From Gemmatimonadota bacterium (lineage in GTDB: Bacteria; Gemmatimonadota; Gemmatimonadetes; Longimicrobiales; UBA6960): a stretch of DNA of 7,777 nt. Location of the stretch: assembly GCA_002712565.1 (NCBI GenBank), contig PAUA01000035.1, positions 1 to 7,777 on the forward strand, in the 5' to 3' direction. The stretch's first letter is position 1. Every line of letters starts with the position of its first letter. The notes beneath the pieces were generated by a model. That model did not search any database. It saw nothing but the letters and a program-made list of their open reading frames with translations, and was not told the origin of the DNA. Both the position numbers and the translations under genes were made by a program. This document shows positions 1 to 5,821 of this stretch, in pieces.

Positions 1-262
1 CATAAAAGACATCAACAAGTAAAATCTGCGATAGGGCGATCACCATCGCTGTGGACATAGTCTTGCCCATCTTTTGGACAGCCCAATCAAAAAACACACT
101 CCCAACGATCCAGTATAAGACTGTACTGGCAATCAGGTTTTCCACGATGGGCTCGAACGCCGGGTCAGGCATTGCAGGGTTAAAGAGGAATTCCACTGCG
201 AAATAACTGACGAGGCCTCCAGTGACGGCCGCACCTAGGATCGGTTTAATTCTACTGCCCAT
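1..262 (-). CDS. Partial small multi-span membrane protein, unrecognised
   Basis: An open frame reads leftwards from an ATG at 262-260 and leaves the window after 87 codons, so the C-terminus is missing. The start is supported by AAAGGAG at 277-271, nine bases before the ATG. The visible protein has a short basic N-terminus (MGSRIKP) and three likely hydrophobic segments at about residues 8-27, 43-60 and 70-87. The loop after the first is rich in Pro and Asp (NPAMPDPAFEP). This indicates a small inner-membrane protein. I do not recognise the family and assign no function. It is divergent from the arm-domain/TPR gene and separated from it by about 380 bp. The start and reading frame are seen directly; the membrane location is inferred from hydrophobicity. 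Confidence 0.7.
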   Translation of the reverse strand, partial: MGSRIKPILGAAVTGGLVSYFAVEFLFNPAMPDPAFEPIVENLIASTVLYWIVGSVFFDWAVQKMGKTMSTAMVIALSQILLVDVFY

Positions 263-283
263 AATTAAATCTCCTTTGAACAA

Positions 284-298
284 CGGATCCGAGATCCG
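284..298. repeat. Perfect inverted repeat upstream of the partial membrane-protein gene
   Basis: CGGATC and GATCCG form a perfect 6-bp inverted repeat with a 3-base centre (CGA). It lies seven bases upstream of the AAAGGAG of the leftward gene. It could be a small operator or a 5'-UTR hairpin close to the ribosome binding site. The symmetry is seen; any regulatory role is inference. Confidence 0.35.
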
Positions 299-373
299 CT
301 ATTCTCTTGTGGATAGAACAAACTCAACCCCTGATTCTGCTCCGCCCCACTCAGGCCCGCAACTCAAGACATG

Positions 374-412
374 CAGAACACTGCTGGATAGCTGGGCGTG
401 GCTGGGTGCCAC
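374..412 (+). repeat. Upstream direct-repeat block, copy A1
   Basis: By direct alignment, 32 of 39 bases match 2078-2116. Shared cores include GATAGCT and GGGTGCCA. In copy A this block sits 171 bp before the promoter/arm-site module at 584. In copy B the equivalent gap is only 15 bp. The block is not part of a gene I can recognise. Confidence 0.6.
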
Positions 413-607
413 GGAGGGGGGCTAGGGGCCACCGGGGGAATGCCGGAGCGAGCGGGATGCAGGCCTACGGCGATGGGGATAGCCGATTCAAAGGCCCTTG
501 TCCAAGTACTGAGAATTAGCGGAATCCGGCCCTGCTTCAATGAGCGAGAGCGTCACGTGCCCACGCCTTTTGCTGGCCGATTTTCTGATGTTGTTTTGGC
601 TTTGTTG

Positions 608-629
608 TGTGTGGTATTATGTGTGGTAT
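608..629 (+). promoter_or_regulatory. Tandem TGTGTGGTAT units overlapping an extended -10-like element (copy A)
   Basis: Two identical TGTGTGGTAT units (608-617 and 620-629) are separated by TA, a 12-bp period. Across their junction reads TGG followed by TATTAT (612-620), which fits an extended -10 promoter element. A weak -35-like TTGTTT lies at 591-596. Short TGTGGTAT-type direct repeats near the start of P4-like integrase genes are typical arm-type binding sites for the integrase N-terminal domain, and the gene downstream encodes just such a domain. Binding and autoregulation are inferred, not shown. Confidence 0.5.
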
Positions 630-632
630 CCT

Positions 633-639
633 AGGGGGG
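633..639 (+). promoter_or_regulatory. Ribosome binding site of the arm-domain/TPR gene
   Basis: AGGGGGG lies seven bases before the ATG at 647 and fixes that start. The start also matches where similarity to arm-type integrase domains begins (MATLTEAKIAKLK). Confidence 0.6.
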
Positions 640-646
640 TATCCAG

Positions 647-2002
647 ATGGCAACTTTGACCGAAGCGAAGATAGCGAAGCTGAAGTGGGATGATTCTAAA
701 CGCACCCGTTCAGGGAACGTCCCGAAGCATCAGATCCATAATGATCCCGATGTGTCAGGGCACCATATCAAGGTCTATCCGCCCAAGGCCACCGGAGGGT
801 CCGGTAAGGTCTTCTATCTAGGATATGGACCATCTACGAACAGGAAGTTCTACAAGATCGGCCGGTGGGGTGACGTGACTCTTGAGCAAGCCAGAGCCGA
901 GGCCAGAAAAATCCGAAGAGAGTTGCACCGTTTTGGGATTGACCCCAACAAGGCCCGACGAGCGAGGATTCGGGTAGCTAAGCGCCGCCTGACTGGCAAA
1001 CAGCTTGTCGACGAGGACTTCAAGGGAAGATCACCCGTGTCGAGCAATAGCTACACTGACGGGAATCGGGGTTTTGCGAAGCGGGGAGGAAGGGCGAAGG
1101 GTGAGCCGGAGGATGTGACACACCCGCCGGCCCAAGGGGACCTGTGGGAGGAAATCGTTCTAGAGGTAATCCCCAAGCCGAATGAGGAGAGCATGCCTGT
1201 CTTCTTCGTGAAGGATCTGGCCGAACTCCCGGACCCTCAGGATGTCGGCGACTCCGGCGATGGGGGGACCGCCTCCGTCCAAGAAGAGTCAGGGGAACAC
1301 GACGATTCTGAGGTGGCATCCGGCCCGGACGGGCAGGCCGCCGAAGAGAAACCATTCGACCCGTCCGTCCCCTACGCGGACGAGCGGTTTGCGATCGCTG
1401 TCCGCACCGCTCGGGAAGGCCGTATGGAGGAGGCGGCACGGCTGTATATCGAAATCCTGAGTGAGACACCGGCGTACCCCGAGGCGCAATTTCGCCTCGG
1501 CACCTTGTACGATGATCTCGGTCGTCCCGAGTTGGCCATCGAGCGGTTTCGCGCGGCCAGTGCATTGGATCCCAACAACGCTCGGGTGCGTGCCAGCCTC
1601 GGGGCGGCCTACGGAGCGGTAGGCCGGTTCAAGGCTGCCGACACCGAGGTGCAGTTAGCTCTGAGCCTCGATCCCACGAGTCTGGAGGTTCGCGCCGAAC
1701 AGGGTCTACTTGCATTCCGGAAGGGACTCAATGCCGACGCTGAGGAAATCCTCCGAGGGGTCTGCAAGCAGGATCCTCGGCACGCTGCTGCCCATTTCTA
1801 CCTGGGCGAGGCCCTCAACCGGCTCGGTCGCATAGCCGAGGCGGTTGAGGCCATGGAGAGGGTCATCGAGCTGCAGCCACACAACTGGCGTGCGTGCCAC
1901 ACCTTGGGCATGCTCTTCGACAGAATGTACGAGCCTGATAGAGCGGCCGAAATGCATCGACGCGCGGGCGAACTGACGTGTGTGGATAGCGCCCGAGTCT
2001 AA
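647..2002 (+). CDS. Integrase arm-type DNA-binding domain fused to six TPR repeats
   Basis: A 451-residue protein. Residues 1-100 resemble the arm-type DNA-binding domain (DUF4102 family) of P4-like tyrosine integrases: LTEAKI near the start, a GxxIKVYP strand, a KVFYLGYGP strand, a KIGRWGDVTLEQARAEARKIRR turn and helix, and the closing GIDP. Residues 100-150 are basic. Residues 150-245 are an acidic, Pro/Gly/Ser-rich linker. Residues 244-447 form six TPRs with an exact 34-residue period (the LG pair or its equivalent at 250, 284, 318, 352, 386 and 420) and DP(N/T/R) turns at repeat ends. The SAM-like core-binding domain and the catalytic R...HxxR...Y domain are absent, so it cannot be a recombinase. 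Likely a cytoplasmic DNA-binding protein that presents a TPR protein-binding surface. The 5' part is less GC-rich (31/60 at 661-720) than the TPR part (38/60 at 1501-1560), which suits a fusion of different origins. It could alternatively be a chance fusion of an integrase remnant to a TPR gene, but the frame is uninterrupted. Confidence 0.85.
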   Translation: MATLTEAKIAKLKWDDSKRTRSGNVPKHQIHNDPDVSGHHIKVYPPKATGGSGKVFYLGYGPSTNRKFYKIGRWGDVTLEQARAEARKIRRELHRFGIDPNKARRARIRVAKRRLTGKQLVDEDFKGRSPVSSNSYTDGNRGFAKRGGRAKGEPEDVTHPPAQGDLWEEIVLEVIPKPNEESMPVFFVKDLAELPDPQDVGDSGDGGTASVQEESGEHDDSEVASGPDGQAAEEKPFDPSVPYADERFAIAVRTAREGRMEEAARLYIEILSETPAYPEAQFRLGTLYDDLGRPELAIERFRAASALDPNNARVRASLGAAYGAVGRFKAADTEVQLALSLDPTSLEVRAEQGLLAFRKGLNADAEEILRGVCKQDPRHAAAHFYLGEALNRLGRIAEAVEAMERVIELQPHNWRACHTLGMLFDRMYEPDRAAEMHRRAGELTCVDSARV

Positions 2003-2007
2003 CCCTC

Positions 2008-2051
2008 AGTCTCAGCCGAGCGGTCCAAGGCGTCGGCTGGGATTCCCAGCC
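2008..2051 (+). terminator. Overlapping alternative hairpins after the TPR gene stop
   Basis: Starting five bases after the TAA, 2008-2019 can pair with 2033-2044 (12 positions including two G-T wobbles; core CAGCCGA/TCGGCTG; 13-base loop). The 3' arm of that hairpin also belongs to a second, perfect one: GGCTGGG (2035-2041), loop ATT, CCCAGCC (2045-2051). The two structures exclude each other. There is no T-run afterwards, so it is not a classical intrinsic terminator. It may act as a 3'-end stabiliser, a weak terminator, or, as DNA, a 17-bp palindromic operator. The pairing is seen; the role is inferred. Confidence 0.4.
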
Positions 2052-2077
2052 AATCTGAAATCGTGGAATCCTCTGAG

Positions 2078-2116
2078 CAAAACAGTGCTTGATAGCTAGG
2101 TGTGGTTGGGTGCCAT
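2078..2116 (+). repeat. Upstream direct-repeat block, copy B1
   Basis: This is the partner of 374-412 (32/39 identical). Here it lies only 15 bp before the promoter/arm-site module, whereas in copy A the gap is 171 bp. Confidence 0.6.
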
Positions 2117-2131
2117 CCCTGTGGGCATCTT

Positions 2132-2212
2132 TGTGATGTGGTTTTGGCTTTATTATGTGTGGTATTATGTGTGGTATTTAGGAGGTGCCCAGATGGTAAC
2201 TTTGACCGAAGC
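2132..2212 (+). repeat. Promoter/arm-site/start-codon module, copy B2 (orphan)
   Basis: Homologous to 584-666. It carries the same two TGTGTGGTAT units with the same 12-bp spacing (2156-2165 and 2168-2177), so a 22-bp core is identical between the copies. It also has the same TGG-TATTAT extended -10-like element (2160-2168) and a near-identical first 20 coding bases. Downstream of 2212 there is no continuing integrase-like frame. It is either the relic of a second integrase-type gene or one end of a duplicated or mobile segment. Confidence 0.7.
2180..2187 (+). promoter_or_regulatory. Consensus ribosome binding site of the orphan module
   Basis: AGGAGGTG matches the anti-Shine-Dalgarno complement and stands five bases before the ATG at 2193. 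It is stronger than the AGGGGGG of the intact copy, which is unexpected in front of a frame that ends after 15 codons. Confidence 0.6.
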
Positions 2213-2240
2213 AGGGGGAGACCCAGGGCCTCTCCTGTGA
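2193..2240 (+). pseudogene. Truncated start of an arm-type integrase-like gene (15 codons)
   Basis: The frame begins with the same MxTLTEA as the arm-domain/TPR protein, then leaves homology after GAAGC and stops at a TGA (peptide MVTLTEAGGDPGPLL). The promoter-like element and ribosome binding site in front look intact. It is most simply the broken 5' end of a second member of the same gene type. A translated leader peptide is a less likely alternative. A small GGAGA/TCTCC inverted repeat (2217-2221 and 2231-2235) lies inside the diverged part. Confidence 0.5.
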
Positions 2241-2478
2241 TAGCTCTCGCGTATGCGTGCGTAGAGACTGATGTGTGCTCTCTAGCACCAACTCCGATGT
2301 GGGGGGGGGTGATCCTTGGGAAGAATCGCCATGGACCGGGGGGTGAAATCCCCGTGTACATCGACTACCGTATGTTGCGCGTGAGTGAGGCCCTACCGGA
2401 CAAAAGAGGATAAATGGCCGGCAGCCAATAAAAACTGAGCCCTGTGTTGCCGCCTAACGGCCTTGGGGGCATCCCGTA

Positions 2479-2510
2479 CCCATAGGGGTACCCCGTATGG
2501 GGTTTTGCTT
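2479..2510 (+). terminator. Rightward intrinsic terminator-like hairpin
   Basis: CCCATAGGG (2479-2487) pairs with CCC-TATGGG (2492-2501) across a GTAC loop, with a single bulged G at 2495. It is followed by GTTTTGCTT. The stem contains the palindrome GGGGTACCCC. The T-tract is on the plus strand only, so it would stop rightward transcription from the TPR gene or the orphan module before it runs into the convergent M28 gene. The T-tract is short, so efficiency is uncertain. Confidence 0.5.
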
Positions 2511-2540
2511 AACGGAGCCCGCTCCAAGGGGGCTTTCCGG

Positions 2541-4115
2541 TCAGTTTGGGTTCGCGTTTTCGGCGATGGTCCTCCGGACCTCAGCGAGGCCCTCCTCGGT
2601 CCATTCGGGGTTCACAGTGCCGCCCGCGATCAGTGCACCCAGATGGAAAACCGTGCGGCCCACCCGCGCCGCCTTGTCCGTATCGATGAGGTCGAATTCA
2701 TCGGACGGCTTGTGGTAATCCTCGTGATCAAACCCCGCCGAGAAGAAAATCGCGGGAATGTCTTTGTTCACGAAATTGAGATGGTCACTTCGGAAGAACC
2801 CCTGCTCCTCCGGCACCGGATCTTCGATCAACACGAATCCGAGGTCTGGGTACTCCTGGAGGATGCGATCGGTGAGGGGTCCGAGGTTGGTGTATTGCCG
2901 GCCGATTCCGATCACCGTGTCCGGGTGGCTCCGCCCGACCATGTCCAGGTTGATGTTCATGATGATCTGGTCGATCGGGACGGTGGGGTTGTCCGAGTAA
3001 TACTCCGAGCCCAGCAACCCCTTCTCCTCTCCGCTCACCGCCAGAAAAATGACAGACCGGGCCGGTGGGACGTCGAGCGCGGCGAACGCGGCCGCGGTCT
3101 CCATGAGGGCTGCGGTACCGGATGCGTTGTCGTCAGCTCCGTTGTAGATCGAATCTCCGGTCGCATCGGGAATCCCGACACCGACATGGTCGAAATGGGC
3201 CGTATACACGATGTACTGCTCCTGCAGCACGGGATCACTCCCCCGTATCATTCCTGCCACGTTAGGTGGCGTGTGCTCGGACACCTCATAGGGGGCGGAG
3301 AGGTTCATCGTGACACCGGCGACGGGTATTACGTTCGCCGGTGGCGACGCCTTGAGTGCGGCAAGATCTAGGTCGGCCCCAGCCAAGAGCTCGGCTCCCC
3401 TCTCGGACGACAGGGCAACGACGGGGAGCGGGAGTATCAGCCCGGCTCCCTGAAGCGCGCTGGCCATGTCCAGGATCGAGTCTGCTGTTTGCGTCTCATC
3501 AAGGAGGAGAACCACGCCGGCGGCCCGCCCTTGGACAGCGGCTTGGAATGCGCCGAGCAGATCCTCACCGGTTCCTATCATGGGGTTACCCGTGGCGGTG
3601 AAGAGTGCCACCTTCCCCTGGCCCACTCCAGCCAATCCGGCCGAGGGCCGAGCGGCTACGCCTGCGAAAACGACTTCGGCGTTCGTCGCCGAAAGATCCG
3701 CCGGTACCACGTAGTAGTCCCGCGCGTATTCCAACGCCCGCGTCGATCCGGCCGACCGGTAGTTCACCTGCCGGGACGCTGCGATCATGGCCGAACGGGT
3801 GTAAGGGAAGCGTTGAATGAACGTCCCGTTTTCTCCAGCGGGTTCGAGCCCGGCCTCTTCCATGAATCCCACCAAGTACGCGGCCGCGGTTTCGAGCCCT
3901 GCACTCGGCGTGTCCCTTCCCGCTAAATCGTCGCTCGCCAGAAACGTGATGTGCCGCCGGATATCGTCGGGGCGGATCGTGGCCGCTGCTCGGACCGTGG
4001 CGCTCTCATACTCACTCCCGCTCGATACGGGGGAGGGAGGGGCTCCGGGAGCTCCGGAACCACTCGAACAGGCGCTGATACCGGCGGTCGATAAGATCAG
4101 GACTTTGAATCTCAA
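2541..4115 (-). CDS. M28-family zinc aminopeptidase lipoprotein with PA domain
   Basis: Zinc-dependent exopeptidase, predicted to be a lipid-anchored envelope protein that trims peptides. I choose the TTG at 4115 (524 residues): it has GGAG six bases upstream and gives a compact lipoprotein signal, MRFKVLILSTAGISAC, with the lipobox Cys at 16. An upstream GTG at 4190 in the same frame would overlap moaC and bury the signal. Residues about 145-240 look like a PA (protease-associated) insert. The M28 metal site is complete: AHFDH (His307, Asp309), GADDNASG (Asp328/329), SGEEKG (Glu363 catalytic, Glu364), NLDMVGR (Asp391) and DYHKPSDE (His468). The NGADDNASG motif and the PA domain are typical of secreted M28 aminopeptidases. 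It is the last gene of the leftward operon, 43 bp after moaC. The exact substrate cannot be told from the sequence. Confidence 0.9.
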   Translation of the reverse strand: MRFKVLILSTAGISACSSGSGAPGAPPSPVSSGSEYESATVRAAATIRPDDIRRHITFLASDDLAGRDTPSAGLETAAAYLVGFMEEAGLEPAGENGTFIQRFPYTRSAMIAASRQVNYRSAGSTRALEYARDYYVVPADLSATNAEVVFAGVAARPSAGLAGVGQGKVALFTATGNPMIGTGEDLLGAFQAAVQGRAAGVVLLLDETQTADSILDMASALQGAGLILPLPVVALSSERGAELLAGADLDLAALKASPPANVIPVAGVTMNLSAPYEVSEHTPPNVAGMIRGSDPVLQEQYIVYTAHFDHVGVGIPDATGDSIYNGADDNASGTAALMETAAAFAALDVPPARSVIFLAVSGEEKGLLGSEYYSDNPTVPIDQIIMNINLDMVGRSHPDTVIGIGRQYTNLGPLTDRILQEYPDLGFVLIEDPVPEEQGFFRSDHLNFVNKDIPAIFFSAGFDHEDYHKPSDEFDLIDTDKAARVGRTVFHLGALIAGGTVNPEWTEEGLAEVRRTIAENANPN

Positions 4116-4158
4116 AAAAATCTCCAATAAAAAGGATGATGGAGTTACAGCGGTTGGT

Positions 4159-4665
4159 TTAATCGGCGGTCCACGTGCCCGACTTTCCACCGTCTTTACG
4201 GAGCAGACGGATCCCCTCGATCACCATTCCGCGGTCGAGGGATTTTGCCATGTCGTATACCGTGAGAAGCCCTACGGAAACAGCTGTGAGGGCCTCCATC
4301 TCGACTCCCGTCTGGCCGGTGATACGTGCCTCTGCCTGAAGGACGATCCCGGGGAGGGCCTCATCGAAGTCTAGGTCCACGGTAATGGAGGCACCGGGGA
4401 GCATGTGGCAAAGAGGGATCAGATCGGCCGTGCGCTTTCCGGCCATAATTCCGGCAAGTCGAGCTACCTGGAGCACGTCTCCCTTGTGCACCTCCCCTCC
4501 CCGAATGGCATCAAGCGTGTCCGAATGCATGCGGATACGGCCCTCGGCCACCGCGGTGCGCGCCGAGGTGCCCTTATCCGACACGTCTACCATGCGCGGA
4601 TTTCCCTCGCCGTCCATGTGCGTAAGGCCTTGCCCGCCCGAGTCGTGGTCTTTAGGGGTTGCCAA
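4159..4665 (-). CDS. moaC: Cyclic pyranopterin monophosphate synthase MoaC
   Basis: Molybdenum cofactor biosynthesis: with MoaA it converts GTP, via 3',8-cyclo-7,8-dihydro-GTP, to cyclic pyranopterin monophosphate in the cytoplasm. The 168-residue product is full length. It shows LTHMD...[58 protein letters not shown] and a GKSG tail. Residues corresponding to E. coli Lys51, His77, Asp128 and Lys131 are present at 61, 87, 138 and 141, so it should be active. The start is a TTG with GGGAGG six bases upstream. The next ATG (residue 17) would cut into the conserved LTH segment. The gene overlaps the end of holB by 14 nt, which suggests translational coupling. No other moa gene is visible here. 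Confidence 0.95.
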   Translation of the reverse strand: MATPKDHDSGGQGLTHMDGEGNPRMVDVSDKGTSARTAVAEGRIRMHSDTLDAIRGGEVHKGDVLQVARLAGIMAGKRTADLIPLCHMLPGASITVDLDFDEALPGIVLQAEARITGQTGVEMEALTAVSVGLLTVYDMAKSLDRGMVIEGIRLLRKDGGKSGTWTAD

Positions 4666-5821
4666 CGAATTCCTCCCGGATGCGGGTCAAGAGTCCAGCC
4701 ACGATGAGCTGGGGGTTCACGTTGCCGGCCACCAGTTCCTTGGCCTCCTCCAAATGCCGAAATGCCTTCGCGACCGCCATCGGATGAATATCCCGGGCCT
4801 CTCGAATCCGTTCCAGAAGATCTTCCCGATCACTGTTGATGAGGCCCTCGGAAGCCCTCGCGGCCGTTACGGAGAGGTCTCGCAGGGCGTCCTCGAGAAG
4901 TTCAAGAAGGGGCATCAGACCACGGCTGCGTGTGGTGCCGAGCTCCAGCGATTTTCGATACACAGCCCCTGGGTCCGTATCCGAGGCTGCGTGGAGAAGC
5001 TCGAAAGCCTGCGTTCGGAGGGTTTCGAGGGGACCCGGGTCACCTTCTATCGGTAGGAAGCCCAGAGCTCGGCCGATCGACCCCCGGCCGAGGTGGGAGG
5101 CCCTGCGCGCGTCTTCCGGAGAGACCCCGCCGACTTCGACCAGAAACTGTTCGACAGCGTCCGGTGCGAGGGGAGGTAGGTGGAGCGGCATCGTTCGCGA
5201 ACGAATAGTAGGGAGGAGTCGGCCCGGTTCACTCGAGGTGAGGATGATAAGAGTACTCGTGGGGGGCTCCTCGAGAAGCTTCAGGAGTGCATTGGCCGCC
5301 TCCTGACTGGACTCCTGGGGAACGAGTGTTTCGGCGTCCCCGATTACAAAGACCTGCCGGAGTCCCACGGCCGGCCGGCGGTTGGCGTGGGAGCGCAGAG
5401 CCTGGGCGACGGCCAGGTAGAGCCCAGTCGGTTCCGCCGGCGCAGACGCAGGCCGAAGCGGACGTGCCTTGCGCTCTGCGATCGTATCGTACCGAGCTTT
5501 TTCCAAGGCCTCCGAAAGCTTGGCGGGCCGAACCCCTTTCGGTTTCGCTAGCGGGAAATACCAGTGGAGGTCGGGATGCTCGAGATTCACGGCCATGCGG
5601 CACCCCTTGCATTCGCCGCAAGGGCCCTCGGGCCCGGATTCGGGACAAAGCAGGAGTTGACCGAGCCAGAGAGCGAGTCGTTGCTTCCCCACGCCTCGCG
5701 GGCCGTGGATGAGCAGGCTCGGCGGAAGAGATCCCGTTGCCAAGGCGCGAGAAAGGGACGCCTGAAGGTCCGTGTGACCGAAAACGGGGTGCAAGCTCAC
5801 CGCCCCTGCGCTCGAAGCCAC
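4652..5821 (-). CDS. holB: DNA polymerase III subunit delta' (clamp loader)
   Basis: Clamp-loader subunit that helps load the beta sliding clamp during replication. The 389-residue protein has the AAA+ layout: HPVFGH near the start, a P-loop GPRGVGKQ (40-47) whose usual Ser/Thr is Gln, a zinc-binding cysteine set (Cys59, 68, 71, 74), QVFVIGDAE as the degenerate Walker B strand, [12 protein letters not shown], and RSRT where the arginine-finger SRC normally stands. The altered P-loop and DAE fit delta', which does not hydrolyse ATP. Between the cysteines and QVFVIGDAE lies an extended charged insert of about 70 residues starting [10 protein letters not shown]-terminal helical collar follows. 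The GTG at 5821 has GGAGG ten bases upstream; a second in-frame GTG at 5800 overlaps the envC stop as GTGA and is a credible alternative. Confidence 0.9.
   Translation of the reverse strand: MASSAGAVSLHPVFGHTDLQASLSRALATGSLPPSLLIHGPRGVGKQRLALWLGQLLLCPESGPEGPCGECKGCRMAVNLEHPDLHWYFPLAKPKGVRPAKLSEALEKARYDTIAERKARPLRPASAPAEPTGLYLAVAQALRSHANRRPAVGLRQVFVIGDAETLVPQESSQEAANALLKLLEEPPTSTLIILTSSEPGRLLPTIRSRTMPLHLPPLAPDAVEQFLVEVGGVSPEDARRASHLGRGSIGRALGFLPIEGDPGPLETLRTQAFELLHAASDTDPGAVYRKSLELGTTRSRGLMPLLELLEDALRDLSVTAARASEGLINSDREDLLERIREARDIHPMAVAKAFRHLEEAKELVAGNVNPQLIVAGLLTRIREEFVGNP

Larger units (their letters stand above)
263..646. other. Divergent intergenic region with repeat blocks and promoter-like elements
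   Basis: This 384-bp stretch separates two divergent genes. It holds the leader of the leftward gene, a 39-bp block (374-412) with a homologue at 2078-2116, a GC-rich filler of about 170 bp (413-583) with no coding signal I accept, and the promoter/arm-site module of the rightward gene (584-646). Short open frames here have no ribosome binding sites and no recognisable protein content. One of them spells DVVLALLCVVLCVV only because it crosses the TGTGTGGTAT repeats. Confidence 0.6.
584..666 (+). repeat. Promoter/arm-site/start-codon module, copy A2
   Basis: This segment has a homologue at 2132-2212. The first 46 bases (584-629) match at 42 positions. A variable 17-base leader holding the ribosome binding site follows, and then 20 bases from the ATG match at 19 positions. 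Similarity stops seven codons into the coding sequence. In this copy the module drives the intact arm-domain/TPR gene. The block is direct-oriented relative to its partner, so the two copies bracket about 1.55 kb. Confidence 0.75.
2003..2540. other. Gene-poor convergent intergenic region
   Basis: These 538 bp lie between two convergent genes. In order they hold overlapping hairpins (2008-2051), the second copies of the two repeat blocks (2078-2116 and 2132-2212), a 15-codon relic frame (2193-2240), a stretch of about 230 bp with no recognisable gene, and a rightward terminator-like hairpin (2479-2510). The unexplained stretch contains a perfect 6-bp inverted repeat (TAGAGA 2262-2267, TCTCTA 2279-2284), a run of nine G (2301-2309) and a GGGG/CCCC hairpin around 2340-2353. 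A rightward frame at 2102-2413 lacks a proper ribosome binding site and recognisable content; I do not call it a gene. Confidence 0.55.

Noticed and set aside
260..660. tRNA gene as attachment target near the integrase-like start
   Set aside because: No T-loop (GGTTCGAATCC-like), acceptor stem or CCA end can be found in 260-660 or 2003-2200.
647..2002. Calling this gene a functional tyrosine integrase
   Set aside because: Only the N-terminal arm-binding domain is present. The catalytic R...HxxR...Y region is absent and the C-terminal half is TPR.
2301..2365. Cobalamin-riboswitch- or group II intron-like motif (GGGAA, GGTGAAATCCCC)
   Set aside because: Only short pieces match. Other conserved blocks and the correct spacing are missing, and no relevant gene or intron reverse transcriptase follows.
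2102..2413. Plus-strand 103-codon frame in the convergent intergenic region
   Set aside because: Its DVVLALLCVVLCVV segment arises from the TGTGTGGTAT repeats and also appears in a frame ahead of the intact copy. No proper ribosome binding site and no family resemblance.
2452..2515. Integron attC-like site (GCCTAAC and GCTTAAC, both RYYYAAC-type, around a hairpin)
   Set aside because: GCCTAACGG (2452-2460) and GCTTAACGG (2507-2515) are direct repeats. No matching GTTRRRY partner lies downstream on the same strand and there is no integron integrase, so a real attC is not supported.
2463..3371. Long plus-strand open frame opposite the M28 gene
   Set aside because: It is antisense to a clear M28 gene with all metal ligands, has no ribosome binding site I accept and no recognisable protein content. 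It is a codon-bias shadow.
4116..4190. Longer M28 reading from the GTG at 4190
   Set aside because: It would overlap moaC by 32 nt and place 25 polar residues before the lipoprotein signal. The TTG at 4115 has GGAG at good spacing and yields a proper lipobox signal.
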